Positions 41,652-51,788 of a stretch of 64,000 bases of DNA are shown here, in pieces (within the stretch, counting starts at the first letter, position 1; the number at the start of each line of letters is the position of its first letter). The DNA comes from Chloropicon primus (taxonomy: Eukaryota > Chlorophyta > Chloropicophyceae > Chloropicales > Chloropicaceae). The DNA lies in the NCBI GenBank assembly GCA_023205875.1, contig CP060764.1, forward strand, positions 124,001 through 188,000, read 5' to 3'. The translations under genes and the position numbers were made by a program. The notes below the pieces were generated by a model. That model ran no database searches. It saw only the letters and a list, made by a program, of their open reading frames with translations, and had not been told where the DNA came from.

Positions 41652-43882
41652 ATGGTGGTCCTCGACGTGATAACGCAGCTTAGCGGCGTCAAGAAGTGGC
41701 TCCACAGGGAGGACTTTGACTTCGAGTAAGCGCTCTCTCTCTCTCTTCTTTCTCTTCGTGTTTTTTTTTTCGCTGGCGCTGCCTTTTTTCTGGCAGTTAC
41801 TGGTAACGTTCGCTTTTCTGACTGACGCCCCAATGTGTTGGTTTCGGATCGCAGGCAGTTTGTCGAGACGAACGTTCCTGAGGAGAGCGCCCCGAACTCC
41901 CTCCAAGCGTCTCCCGCGCAGCACTTTCTCGTTGGGTTCAAGGACAGGAATCTGGAGGACGAGTACCTCGAGAATCTGGTGGTGTTGTCCAAAGGGAAGT
42001 TCCTCTCCGGGTATGCCGTGTCCCTGGGGCTCTTCATACTCGGTCCGCTTGTGGACATGCTCCAGGCGTGGCCTCTGAATAGGATTGACGATCCCAACGT
42101 CCACAGCGTTATCGCCAAGGAGGCCGTCCCTACCTTCTGCGCGTTGCTGGTTTTGCTCTTCGGCCTCGTCGCTTGTGCCGTAGCGTACGAGACAGGTAAG
42201 TGCGTCGCCTGGTCTTGGCGTTGGTGCTGGTTTTGCTGTTCGAGTTCGCTCACGAATCGCCGTGGTTGTTTGAATGTTGTGTCTTCCTGCACAGAGAGCC
42301 TGAGGCGACAGCGGCGCGTCATCTTGCAGATCACTGGTGTAGTGTATCTCAGCTACGTCGTCATCATGTCGATTGAGTTCGCCATGCTTGGCAACCAGTG
42401 GTTCTTCTTGTACGGGAAGGAGGGATGGATCTTGAAGCTCATCTTCTTTGACTTGCCCCCGCTGGCCTCGCTCTTGTTCATGAGCCTTCCCACTTTCCTG
42501 GTGGGGGAGATAATGTTTTTGGCCATCCTCAGTTTCAGCGTGATCATTCCCACCGTCCTTGGGTACTGGCAGAGCATTGCAGACGTCGCGAGACAGGAGG
42601 TTTTGCCGGAGACGTTGACTTACTTTTCAGAATTTTGGAAACAGGTAAGCTCAGTGTGTGTGCCAAGGGAGATTAGCGCTTGGCTCAAGTTTTGTACGCT
42701 CTGGTCCTGACCTTTTCTTGTTTGCTCGCAGGTCTGCACGGACGAAGACCGCCCTGACATCGTGAAGCACTGCAGAGTGGATTACGTGTACAAGATGGTT
42801 CTGCCGTACGTTTTGGTGAACGCTCTGATGATTGCGGTGGTCATTGTGAGCGCTCTCTCGGAGGCCACCAACAGGAGGCTCTTCATCTGGAAAAAAATCA
42901 CTCGAGCGCAGCACGAGAAGGTGGAAAGATGCAAAAAGATGGTGGAGGTGGAAAAGGAAAAGCGGGACGATTTCATTTACAGCATGGTAAGTCTCCCGGG
43001 TGATGCCCCCGTCGTCGATCTGTCAAGCGAATTCTAACTGTCTCTCAATCTCCCTCTGCTTTTCCTCAATCAAAGTTCCCGAGGCCCGTGGCCAAGGAAT
43101 TGATCAAGCACGGAGAGGAGAATGGGAAGGACAACGATCACAACATGACGATCAAGGATGTGGCGCTTGTGCACAATTTGGGTCGCTCCATGGCTTGCAT
43201 GCATAAGGACGTCACGATCTTATTCACGGATATCGTGGGCTTCACGCCTATGGCCAATGCGTGCCAGCCCTACGAGGTGATGCATTTCCTCCACAACCTT
43301 TTCTCTGCGTTCGACGAGCTGATCGAGATGGATATGCACTTGTGGAAGGTCGAGACCGTTGGCGATGCCTTCATGGTCGCCAGCGGCTTGGGAATTATGT
43401 CTGGCAAGGCTGGGAGGGAGCCCGAGGCGCTGGTGGAATTGATCCAATCGCATTCACAAACGTTTTCCATGGATTCGTTCAGCTCAGAAAAGAAGTTGTA
43501 CAGGATCAAGACTGTCAAGTGCTCGGAGAAGAACTGCAACGAGTTTAGTGCCGCACGCGCTGCTGTATTGTTTGGCAAGGCCGCCATAGCAGAGGCGCGT
43601 CTCCACAGCATGCCCAACGGCAAGCCTTGTGCGATCCGAGTCGGTGCTCACACGGGGGACGTCTGCTCTGGTGTCATTGGCACGAGGATGCCAAGGTTTT
43701 GCTTGTTCGGGGATGCCGTGAATACGGCAAGCAGGATGGAGAGCACGAGCTCCGCTAGCAGATTGCACATCACCGAGGCGACCTATGGCCTGGTGTGCGA
43801 CGACCCAGGCTTCACGTTCGAGGACCGGGGCGAGATGGACGTCAAGGGGAAAGGGAAGATGCAGACTTACATGCTCATGTAA
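41652..43882 (+). CDS. Six-helix membrane guanylate cyclase (class III)
   Basis: Five exons: 41652-41725, 41855-42195, 42295-42644, 42732-42986, 43076-43882, 608 residues. The membrane half has about six helices; a signalling helix (RDDFIYSMFPRPVAKEL) leads into the class III cyclase domain (about 385-608). Metal ligands are in LFTDIVGFT (Asp392) and VETVGDAFM (Asp437). Glu433 and Cys549 (PRFCLFGD) are the guanine-specifying pair, and Asn556 and Arg560 (NTASRME) are the transition-state residues, so a homodimer could make cGMP. About 75 residues replace the usual short connection between 445 and 520, an insertion of some 45 residues including KCSEKNC. It ends MQTYMLM. Convergent with the sugar transporter, 32 bp apart. 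Confidence 0.92.
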
Positions 43883-43914
43883 TCTACGATTTTGACTTGG
43901 TCTTGTGTGTGTAC

Positions 43915-45522
43915 TTATTTTGGAAGCGCCTCGCACTTTTTGGGTCTCCTCCTCAAGTCCGAGATGCATGTCTTCACGTGCTGGCCCAAAGGCTTGGAGA
44001 ACTTTTCTTCCATCTCCTCGAGTGGCACGCCCTTTGTCTCTGGGACGAGGCATACAACGAAGGGGATGGCAACGATCAGGAACGAGGCGTAGAACATGAA
44101 TGTGCCGGACACATTCGCGACGTCTGGTCTGATTAGGATCGGCGTGAGGAAAGCGACGATGATATTCGCAGACCAGTTCCCCATCGTGGCCAAGCCAATG
44201 GCCTTTCCCCTGATTCTGATCGGGAAGACCTCGGAAGGAATGATCCACGAGGCCACGGCCCCCCAGGTGCTGGCGTAGTTGGCGATGAAGAAGAGAATCA
44301 GAAAGACGGTCGCGTTCGCCGCCGCCTTGTTCTCGCTGGGATCGATCGTCCACAATATCGCGGCCGCTGCCACCAGCCCAAAGATCATGCCAGAGGCCCC
44401 GGTGAGCAGCAAAGGCTTTCTTCCACCCTTGTCGCTGAAGAAGACGGCCACGAAGGTGAAGACGAAGTTCACGACGCCCACAATCGCGGTCATCGTGATC
44501 CCGGAGAGGCACAAGTTGTCGAAAAGGGTGGCGCTGTACAGCATCAGGGCGTTGATCCCGCTGAACTGGGAGATCGTCGGTATGAAGATTCCAACGAGCA
44601 TGGTCAGCATGAGCTTCCTGCTGAAGAGCTCTGCCCAGCTGCTGTTTTGGGTTTTCACCTCCTCGACCTCCTTCTCGATCTCCAGGACCTCTGCCAGGAG
44701 CACGGACTCCTGATCGCTCCCCCTCAGCTTCCTCAGCACCGCCTTGGCTTCCTCGAGGCGGCCCTTCCACGCGAGGTACCTCGGGGTCTCCGGCATGAAC
44801 AGCATGCCCACCCCCATGAAGAGGGCGATGACGCACTGGCCTCCGAGCGAAATCCTCCAGCCCCAGTCCCGAGGAATGACTTTCTGCACGAAGAGGTTCA
44901 CGCAAAACGCAACGAGGATGCCAAAGGTGATCCCGAGCTGCTGCAGCGTCACGAGGGACCCCCTCAAGCTGGCGGGGCTCACCTCCGCGATGTACAGCGG
45001 CACGACGGTGCTCAAGATCCCGATGCTCAGGCCGCTGACGGCACGCCCGGCGATCATCAGGGCGACCCCGTTGGCCCCCGTCTGGAGCGCGCCTCCCACG
45101 AAGAAAATGATCGTCCCGAGCATGACGGTGGACCACCTCCCGAACCGGTCGGCGCAGTACCCCGCCAGGGGGGACGCGGCGAAGCAGCCGAACATGAACG
45201 CGCTCGTGATCCACCCCTGCTCGAACGACACCTGCACGGGCTCCGGCGGGCGATCCACGCCGCACTCCTCGATCGCCGGGGGCCAGCCCATCGTCTCGCG
45301 GAACCCACCGAGCGTCAGGCACCCCCCGATCACCCCGATGTCGTAGCCGAACAGCAGGCCGCCCACCGCCGCGAGAAGGACCGTCGTGTAAGCGTACGAG
45401 GTCAGCCTCATCGTCGAGACACCACCTCCCCCTCCGCCGTTGCTGCGTTCTTCCTCCTCCATTGCGGGTGAGCCCAACTCGAAGGCCGACCTCTCCACCA
45501 CCCCGTCACCTCCTTCACCCAT
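43915..45522 (-). CDS. MFS sugar/hexose transporter
   Basis: 535 residues from ATG 45522 (MGEGGDGVVERSAF). The frame stays open far upstream, but the start fits the cytosolic N-terminus of sugar porters. Motifs: GGLLFGYDIGVIGG, ADRFGRWSTVM, GRAVSGLSIGILSTVVPLYIAE (split), PETPRYLAWKGR, ISQFSGINALMLYS, SDKGGRKPLLL, WGAVASWIIPSEVFPIRIRGKA (split) and the closing VPETKGVPLEEME. Twelve membrane helices are expected. It probably imports hexoses with protons at the plasma membrane; plastid or vacuole membrane cannot be excluded. The promoter is shared with the divergent next gene. Confidence 0.93.
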   Translation of the reverse strand: MGEGGDGVVERSAFELGSPAMEEEERSNGGGGGGVSTMRLTSYAYTTVLLAAVGGLLFGYDIGVIGGCLTLGGFRETMGWPPAIEECGVDRPPEPVQVSFEQGWITSAFMFGCFAASPLAGYCADRFGRWSTVMLGTIIFFVGGALQTGANGVALMIAGRAVSGLSIGILSTVVPLYIAEVSPASLRGSLVTLQQLGITFGILVAFCVNLFVQKVIPRDWGWRISLGGQCVIALFMGVGMLFMPETPRYLAWKGRLEEAKAVLRKLRGSDQESVLLAEVLEIEKEVEEVKTQNSSWAELFSRKLMLTMLVGIFIPTISQFSGINALMLYSATLFDNLCLSGITMTAIVGVVNFVFTFVAVFFSDKGGRKPLLLTGASGMIFGLVAAAAILWTIDPSENKAAANATVFLILFFIANYASTWGAVASWIIPSEVFPIRIRGKAIGLATMGNWSANIIVAFLTPILIRPDVANVSGTFMFYASFLIVAIPFVVCLVPETKGVPLEEMEEKFSKPLGQHVKTCISDLRRRPKKCEALPK

Positions 45523-45569
45523 CGCGCCGCCCTCGATCGTATACTCCTCCTCGGTCCTCCTCCTCGTCG

Positions 45570-45606
<37 letters not shown>

Positions 45607-45717
45607 TCGATTGATCGCGATCGATCGCGCTCGGTCAACGGCTTCTCTTCTTAGGTAACGTCTAGCTGGCGGTTGAAAAATTGGAAAATCGCTCGGATGT
45701 GGAGGTAGGCGGCGGCG
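45523..45717. promoter_or_regulatory. Short divergent promoter with (CGT)n repeat
   Basis: 195 bp between two divergent start codons. It contains a (CGT)n run at about 45566-45607 followed by GATCGCGATCGATCGCG, a palindromic stretch. Confidence 0.6.
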
Positions 45718-46866
45718 ATGCGGATGAAGGGGAAGGGAGGGGGAGGGACGGGGGGACCTCTTGGAGGGAGGAGGAGATTGAGGCTCGTTGCGGTGGTTCT
45801 CGTCGTCGTCGTTGTTCTTGCCTCCGTTTTCCTCCTGCCTCGAACTCCCCGAAGCAGGAGGCTTCGCATCCTCGAGGACTTGTCTCCTGAGCAAAAGTTC
45901 AAAATTTTGGAGTCCTACCTGAGGGACGGCGTGCTGGAGGTGGACGTGGGAAGGGTTCCCGTCATGCTTCCCCTGTTTCGAGAGTTCGAGACCGCGCGGC
46001 GGCACATCCTCGCACCGGGTGCGAGGATGTCGCAGTTCGACAGGAGCTGTAAGGGCATGTTCGAGGACTCCTTGGGGATGGAGGGCGATTTCGATAAGGG
46101 CTCGTACGCGGACAGGGAGCGCAAGTACAAGGTGGACTACATGCCTCGCGAGAGAAAGAAGAGTGGTTTGCAGCCCGTGTGCTTCAAGACTTTGAGGGAG
46201 TGCGACGCGTGGCACGGGGAAGGCTTCGACAGGGGGGAGTGTCGCGAGAAATCAAAGTTGGGCTGCTGCTTCTCGAGCACGGTGCCGGACGCGTGTGCCT
46301 GCTCGTACGATGGGGACGAGGACCTCGCAGGTGTGCTGAGGAGGAGGGGTGGGGACTTGAAGGTCAACAGCAAAATCTCGCGGGGCTTCGTCATCGCGGA
46401 CGAGAGTCTGACGGAGCGCCTGGGGAATTTGTACATCGAGGCGCTCGAGGACCTCGGCCTCAAAGGGGAGGAGAGGCAAAGGAAGATGCTCGGGCACATC
46501 AAGAACTTTGCGTACCTGCCCCCGGAGGGCTTTCTGATGTGGCACACGAACAGGTACGACAATGACGACGTGAGCTACAGGATATACTTTATCGCTTCGG
46601 ACGGAGGCAGGTCGTCCTTCAAGTACTTGAACGAGAGGACCGGGCGGGTGGTGGACGTGCCGGATTTTCACGGGGCTGTCAGAATCTTCACCAACACAAT
46701 GAAAGACGTCGTGAACGGCGAGGAGACCTACCTGTGGCACACCGTCGTCAGCGAGACGGCCCACAGGCTGTCCATGGGGTGGGAGATCCCACCCGACCAG
46801 ATCGTCGCCCTGTTGGACTCTTGCGAAGGGTGCTGGGCGACGGTGCTGGGCAAACGGGCGCAGTAA
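45718..46866 (+). CDS. Type II membrane protein with a possible dioxygenase-like fold
   Basis: 382 residues, single exon. A basic cytosolic start (GGRRRLRL) is followed by one strong membrane helix (residues about 22-42, VAVVLVVVVVLASVFLL), a type II topology typical of Golgi proteins. The lumenal part has Cys-rich CFKTLRECDAW and LGCCFSSTVPDACACSY. The C-terminal third reads FLMWHTNRYDN, YRIYFIASDGGRSSFKYLNE and LWHTVVSETAHRLSMGWEI. The spacing of His, Asp, distal His and Arg resembles a double-stranded beta-helix 2OG oxygenase as seen in some phage and bacterial proteins. This is a fold guess; the family was not recognised with certainty. Confidence 0.75.
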   Translation: MRMKGKGGGGTGGPLGGRRRLRLVAVVLVVVVVLASVFLLPRTPRSRRLRILEDLSPEQKFKILESYLRDGVLEVDVGRVPVMLPLFREFETARRHILAPGARMSQFDRSCKGMFEDSLGMEGDFDKGSYADRERKYKVDYMPRERKKSGLQPVCFKTLRECDAWHGEGFDRGECREKSKLGCCFSSTVPDACACSYDGDEDLAGVLRRRGGDLKVNSKISRGFVIADESLTERLGNLYIEALEDLGLKGEERQRKMLGHIKNFAYLPPEGFLMWHTNRYDNDDVSYRIYFIASDGGRSSFKYLNERTGRVVDVPDFHGAVRIFTNTMKDVVNGEETYLWHTVVSETAHRLSMGWEIPPDQIVALLDSCEGCWATVLGKRAQ

Positions 46867-46988
46867 ACCCTCAAGCGAATCATCGGTCGGGGGGCGGGGA
46901 GCCCACAATTTTGTTTTTTTGCTTCGTAAAGGAGAGGTATAATAGTATTACAGTTTTGGTGAGGAAAATTGTCTTGACCCCCACCCCC

Positions 46989-47864
46989 CTAGTCGAAGGC
47001 ATAGCCCGCGAGGAAGAGTCCGAAGAAGACCAGCAGGGATCCATAAATCAGCAAGAGCTTCTGGTCTCCCGTCATCGTGTTCGTTCCCAGTCCGTACTTC
47101 TGGTTCTCGGCAAACCCCGCTATGGTCTTGGTCTGATTCTCGAAGCCGCTCTTCGGTCCCCCGCAGATGGGGCAAGTGTAGTCCGCCGGAAGCTGAGAGA
47201 AGGTGATTCCGGGTGAGATGGGCCAATCTGGATCGCCCTTGTTCCTGTCGTACTGGTATCCGCAGCCCGTGCAGTTGGCCAGCCCCAGGTCCATCACCAT
47301 GAACCGCTCTTGAGCTCGAAGCTGTTCCGCTTCCGAGAGTTCCTCGGAGCTAAACTCGTCAGGCTCCTGGAAACAGTGAGTTGAGAGAAGAGAAAGTTAT
47401 CGCGGCGACACGAAGCGACACGGAACGACACGCTTGTTGTGTTAGGCACGGGTCGAATTCACGTCACGGCGTTCTTCTCACCTGTGGGACCACTTCAGAC
47501 CCCCCTTCGATGTCTTCACCCGCTCTTCGCCTGGTGAACCTCGCTCGCTTCGCGTAGGGGCGTTGGCTCCTCTGGCCTCCCGTCCCGCGCGATGGAGTCA
47601 CGGAGGCCCTCACAACCTGCGCACAGGAACACGAGAGGTGCAAGGAAAAACGCCGCGCCACGTCGTCAGGAAAAAGGACAACTCCCGCATCATATCACCA
47701 TCACAATCTCTCTCTCTCTCTCATCCACCCCTCTTCCACTGTGAAGCGAAACATCGGACGTCTGCATGGTCTCGGCAAGCCTCGGAGGCCTGCGATGCGG
47801 GGAGGCGTCGTTCGCACCACGCGGCGGTCGTCCTCAGCCTCGAACTTACGTTTGCTTTCATCAT
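46989..47864 (-). CDS. RBD1: Membrane-anchored rubredoxin (plastid RBD1/ENH1-like)
   Basis: Three exons on the minus strand: 47864-47850, 47616-47482 and 47366-46989, 175 residues. The first codes only MMKAN before a GTAAGT donor and is the least certain. A basic Arg/Ser-rich segment ([14 protein letters not shown]) suits plastid targeting. The rubredoxin domain has its two iron-binding pairs, CTGCGYQYD and [11 protein letters not shown]. After a linker ([12 protein letters not shown]) comes a C-terminal membrane helix ([17 protein letters not shown]). This is the layout of RBD1, a thylakoid rubredoxin needed for photosystem II assembly in algae and plants. Confidence 0.85.
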
Positions 47865-48350
47865 AGTCGTCGTCGCTCGCTCCATTGCGTCGTTCGCTCT
47901 CTCCCGACTCGAGCGAGGAAACTGGATGAGGCTGAGCTAATCTCAACCACAATTTCAGGAGAGAGAGATCCTCCTCCTCCATCATTGACTGATGTCAAAG
48001 ACAAGCCCGTTACCGTTGTGCATGGACCAAGGCTATGTGGCATGACCTGCTTTCGCAATCGAGCACGTGCTTGCTACTTCTCCTCCTCTCTCTCTCTCTC
48101 TCTCTGTCTGTCTTTGCGTCATGTCAAGCCAAGCCGTTACCTTTGTGCAGGGACCAAAGGCTTGTGGGTTTGACATGTGCAGCTCGTGCAAGCGAGGGCG
48201 TGCATGATGGGTCTTGGAGTGTGTGCGTATTTGTGCGTTGGCACGAAAGCTGCTTTCACAACAAGGATGTAATGTACAGGACGGAGTCCCTGCTCTTTAT
48301 AGCACTACTGCAAACAAACTTCAACAATATGATTATAATGGTTTCGGACT
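47865..48350. repeat. Spacer with a diverged direct repeat
   Basis: The segments at about 48002-48074 and about 48131-48194 share AAGCCGTTACC, TTGTGCA, GGACCAAGGCT, TGACATG and GAGC/CACGTGC blocks in the same order, so they are a diverged direct repeat about 130 bp apart. (CT)n lies between them (about 48088-48108). No gene was seen. Confidence 0.55.
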
Positions 48351-50129
48351 CTAGGAAAACGCTGTGGTCGTGACGTGGATGTCGAGATTCACGAGGTGCT
48401 TTCGTATGTCAAGCAGGGCCTTCCTCTCCAGCTCCTCGTCCATGTGGTCGAAGCCGCCCTGCTGAATGTGCTCGGTGAGGGATTTGAAGACCAGGGACTT
48501 CTCCATGAGCACGTCGCTCGCGAGGTCCGCGGGGGCAGAGTCGGGGGACTCCCCTGCTCCTGACTCAGGTTCGAGGCTGTAAAGATCCAGGGAAGAGGTG
48601 GAGGCTCTCTCCTCTTCGTTGCCCTCCTTCTTCTCGTCCCCGGCAGCCGCGTGAGTTCGCATGACAGCACACAGACTCTTCTCCACGGTGAAGACCAGGT
48701 TCGCGGTGGCCCCGAGGCGTATGTCTGCGCCAGCAGGCTTGAACTCGTCCAAGTCCAAGACCGAGACCAGCTCGGAGGGCTCCTCCTCGTCCCCGCTGGT
48801 GGTGCCGTGCAGGATCCAGCGCCTCTTCGACTTGGTGTTGTCCACATCGATGTTCGAGGCCACGAAGGGCAGAATGATTCTCTTCGAGATTTTCTTCGAG
48901 TCCACGTCGTACACGCTCATTGACCTGTCGCTCGCCGTGCAGCTGATCGCAAGGCCATCCCTCCCGCCCTTCCTCGTGACCTTCATGGCCGTCGGGTAGC
49001 AGTCCTTGTGCAGGAAAGAGAGGTGGTCCCTGTAAAACATGTTCCAGAGGGAGACAAAACCCTTTTTGGATCCGATCAGAAGCAAGTCGCTCTCCGCGTC
49101 GAAGGCGACGCAAGAGATCGGGAAGGGGAGGCTCCAAGTCGAGTTCTTCCCCTCCACCGTGCTGATCGATCCGGTGAATTCTTTGCAGAGCTGCTTGAAC
49201 ACAAGGATGGTCCCGTCCTCGTTCCAGACCAAGATGCCGACGTCTACCCCAGCCGCATCGCAGACCCAAGCGTAGCACAAGTTGCTCAGGCTTTGCTCAA
49301 AGAAGGACTCGGAGCTGCTCTTGTCGAAGGTGCCGGCGTCCACGAGCTCGTGGGCGTAGGTCGGAGGCCGCTCCTCCGCCTCCGCTTCGCTCGAGGTGGC
49401 GCCCTCCTTCTCCTCCCCCTCGGCTCCCTCCTCGCCCTCTTCCGTCTTCTCCGGCTCCTTTTCCACCGTGCTGACCTCATAGAAGCTGATCTCTGCCTCT
49501 GCGTCCACCACGAAGAGGCTGATGAAGCGCCTGTTGGGAGACAGCTTGAGCTCGAACTTTGTTTGCTCGGATTCCGGTTCCCTGACATGGGTTTGGCTGA
49601 CCTTCTCGAATTCTGGAAACTTTTTCATGATGGTGGTGGGTTCACCTCCTTCCTCCGCCGCTTCCCCCTCCTCACCGTCCTTGGCGCCGGCACCAGCGTC
49701 AACCTCGGCCTCCACTTCCCTCTCCACCTGAATGATTTTGTACAGGGCCAAGCTGCCATAGGTGTACACGCAGAAGAGCTCCTCACCGTTATCGCCCGTG
49801 TAACACACAATCGCTTGAATCTCTCCGGACTCGAGGTCTTGGGAAAGCACCTGGCTACCGTCATCCATGTCGAACAAGGTCACCTTTCCGCTCTTGTACC
49901 CAGCAGCAGCCTGCTTCGAGTCGGACGTCGTGGCATAGCAAGAGCAGCCCTCTCCGAGCTCCAGCGTCTTGGCGGACTCTCTCTCCGACAGGCCGTAGAC
50001 TTTGTCCGCCTTCTCCCTCTCCAAGCATTCCTCAATCGCGCCCTCAACCACCTGGGCCACGATCTTGTCGAGCATCCGATACGGTTGTGGCAGTATGTCC
50101 ACCAAGTTATCAGGGTCCTCGGCAATCAT
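48351..50129 (-). CDS. WDR93-like WD40 protein, probably axonemal
   Basis: 592 residues from the first in-frame ATG at 50129 (MIAEDPDNLVDILPQPYRMLDK). The frame stays open to 50300 without another ATG, so an upstream exon may exist (a TTTGATTTCAG acceptor lies at about 50180). DILPQPYRMLDKIV near the start resembles WDR93 proteins, ciliary WD40 proteins. WD-like blades include AAGYKSGKVTLFDMDDG, SYGSLALYKI-type strands, VGILVWNEDGTILVFK, LLLIGSKKGFVSLWNMF and ISCTASDRSMSVYDV. Two acidic insertions (GEEGEAAEEGGE and EEGEEGAEGEEKE) interrupt the propeller. Assignment to WDR93 is moderate; WD40 is certain. Confidence 0.75.
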   Translation of the reverse strand: MIAEDPDNLVDILPQPYRMLDKIVAQVVEGAIEECLEREKADKVYGLSERESAKTLELGEGCSCYATTSDSKQAAAGYKSGKVTLFDMDDGSQVLSQDLESGEIQAIVCYTGDNGEELFCVYTYGSLALYKIIQVEREVEAEVDAGAGAKDGEEGEAAEEGGEPTTIMKKFPEFEKVSQTHVREPESEQTKFELKLSPNRRFISLFVVDAEAEISFYEVSTVEKEPEKTEEGEEGAEGEEKEGATSSEAEAEERPPTYAHELVDAGTFDKSSSESFFEQSLSNLCYAWVCDAAGVDVGILVWNEDGTILVFKQLCKEFTGSISTVEGKNSTWSLPFPISCVAFDAESDLLLIGSKKGFVSLWNMFYRDHLSFLHKDCYPTAMKVTRKGGRDGLAISCTASDRSMSVYDVDSKKISKRIILPFVASNIDVDNTKSKRRWILHGTTSGDEEEPSELVSVLDLDEFKPAGADIRLGATANLVFTVEKSLCAVMRTHAAAGDEKKEGNEEERASTSSLDLYSLEPESGAGESPDSAPADLASDVLMEKSLVFKSLTEHIQQGGFDHMDEELERKALLDIRKHLVNLDIHVTTTAFS

Positions 50130-50807
50130 CTTGCTTTCACCCGTGGCCAAGGAAACGAAAACTGGAGGGTTCTCTCCAACTGAAATCAAAGCCGATGGGA
50201 CGTCACGACACACCCACACCTCTACCTCTGCTTTCGTAACGCCTTTCCTTCCCCTCCAGTCGCCTGGAACCAGTCTCGGGCCTAAGTACCTGACTCGCAA
50301 ACAACGCAGAACTCAAGCTTGAGTTGTGTTGGAAGGATTCCGAAACTTTTGGGGCAAGAAAGCGTCGAATTCCGAATCCAAGGCGAGGAAAGGGCAATGC
50401 CTTGACCCCTCGATTGTCTTGCTCTCCTCACGACCTCCCTTTGCCTGTCTGGACTCCGTCTTGGGTTCCAGCCTCACACAGGTTTGCTTTGACTTGGGGA
50501 CAAAGGTTCAAAATTGGCTTTCGTCCTGTTTTTAGGTTTTTAGGTTTTAGGTTTTAGGCTGGAATTTCTTCCCGCCAGAATTCGCTTCAGGGGCCAAGCC
50601 ATGGCGAACGAGACGAGGAGCTAAGGGGAGCTAAGGGCAGTGTTCGTTCGACATCATCAAGAAGAGGAAGTCCTTTGGCATCATCCCATCTCATTCCATT
50701 CCATCACGCTTGTCCATCTTTGTGGGATTGGTTCGAGAACAACGCACACACGCAACCGAGCTCCGCTCCGAGGTTTGGCGTGGACTTGTTTTCCCTTTTG
50801 AGGAAAC
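50130..50807. promoter_or_regulatory. Divergent intergenic region with TTTTAGG repeats
   Basis: Upstream of WDR93-like (minus) and B9D2 (plus). At 50529-50558 it contains four consecutive TTTTAGG or TTTTTAGG units, a telomere-like tract. No gene was recognised. Confidence 0.6.
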
Positions 50808-51748
50808 ATGGCGGAGGTACACATCTTAGGACAGATAGTGGGCGGGAGCAACTTCAGCAACAAGAACATTTTCTGCAAGGTAAGCGAGCGACTCCCTCCC
50901 TCCCTCTCCCTCTCCCTCTCTCTCTCTCTTTCTCTTCTGCCTGCTCGGCTCCAAAGGCGGCACCTTTGTTTGTCCCGAGAAAGCGAGAGTACTGACACAA
51001 GTCGCGGTGCAGTGGGGAGTTCAAACCGGGCAAAACTTCGAGCTGGTGGAGGGGATCACCGAAGGGCAGACTCAGATTGACCACCCCTTCGAGGATGAGA
51101 TGGCTGTATGGGCGCAACCACTGGATGTCCACTTTGCTTGCAGGGTAAGTCAACTCGCTTGAGTGTGTCTGTCTTGTTCCCAATAGAGTGGCTAACAAAG
51201 CTTGATGCTCCTATCTTTGTCTCCTCTATCCCTCCGGAACCAGGGGGTCACTGGATGGCCAAAGCTGCACTTTCAGGTTTGGAGCCAAGACGTTCATTCC
51301 AGGAACGATATTTGTAAGTTCTCAAGCTCTCCTCCTTCCTTCCTGCATCTCTCTTTCTCGCTTGCTTGCTTTTGCTCTCTCTCTCTCTCTCTCTCTCCCT
51401 GTGTGTGTGTGTGTGTGTGTCTGGCTCCTGCGGGTAGGTCTGACTTGTTCTGTTTTGCTTTCCCTGCTTCTCCTCTCAGGTGGTTACGGGTTCTGTCACG
51501 TCCCCACCTCGCCGGGGATGTTCACCGTCGAGTGTCCTTGCTGGCTTCCAGAGGGAACGGATCTCCAGCAATTGTCGTCTTTCTTTGTTGGCGGGGCACC
51601 GAGGCTGAAGCACGAGGACGTCGTGTACAGTCCCGGCGACAGGTTCAGGCTGATGACAAAGTCGACTGGTGTCATCCACGTGCACTTTCAGCTGGTCCTG
51701 AAGAACTTTGAGAAATATGGAGTGAGGTTCTCGAACGAGGACGTTTAA
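50808..51748 (+). CDS. B9D2: B9 domain-containing protein 2
   Basis: Four exons: 50808-50879, 51013-51144, 51244-51313, 51480-51748, 180 residues. MAEVHILGQIVGGSNFS, EGQTQIDHPFEDEMAVWAQP (split), GWPKLHFQVWSQD and GYGFCHVPTSPG follow human B9D2 almost position by position, and length agrees (about 175). B9D2 belongs to the transition-zone B9/MKS complex that gates the base of the cilium. Introns are 99-166 bp, and the last carries (CT)n and (GT)n tracts (about 51377-51420). Its stop is only about 40 bp from the convergent sialyltransferase stop. Confidence 0.95.
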
Positions 51749-51788
51749 TGAAGGACTCTTGTGTAATTATCAATACAGTACAAACTTC

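Noticed and set aside
43484-45322. 612-residue minus-strand frame overlapping the sugar transporter
   Set aside because: Arg/Gly/Pro-rich out-of-frame shadow; the transporter frame has all MFS motifs.
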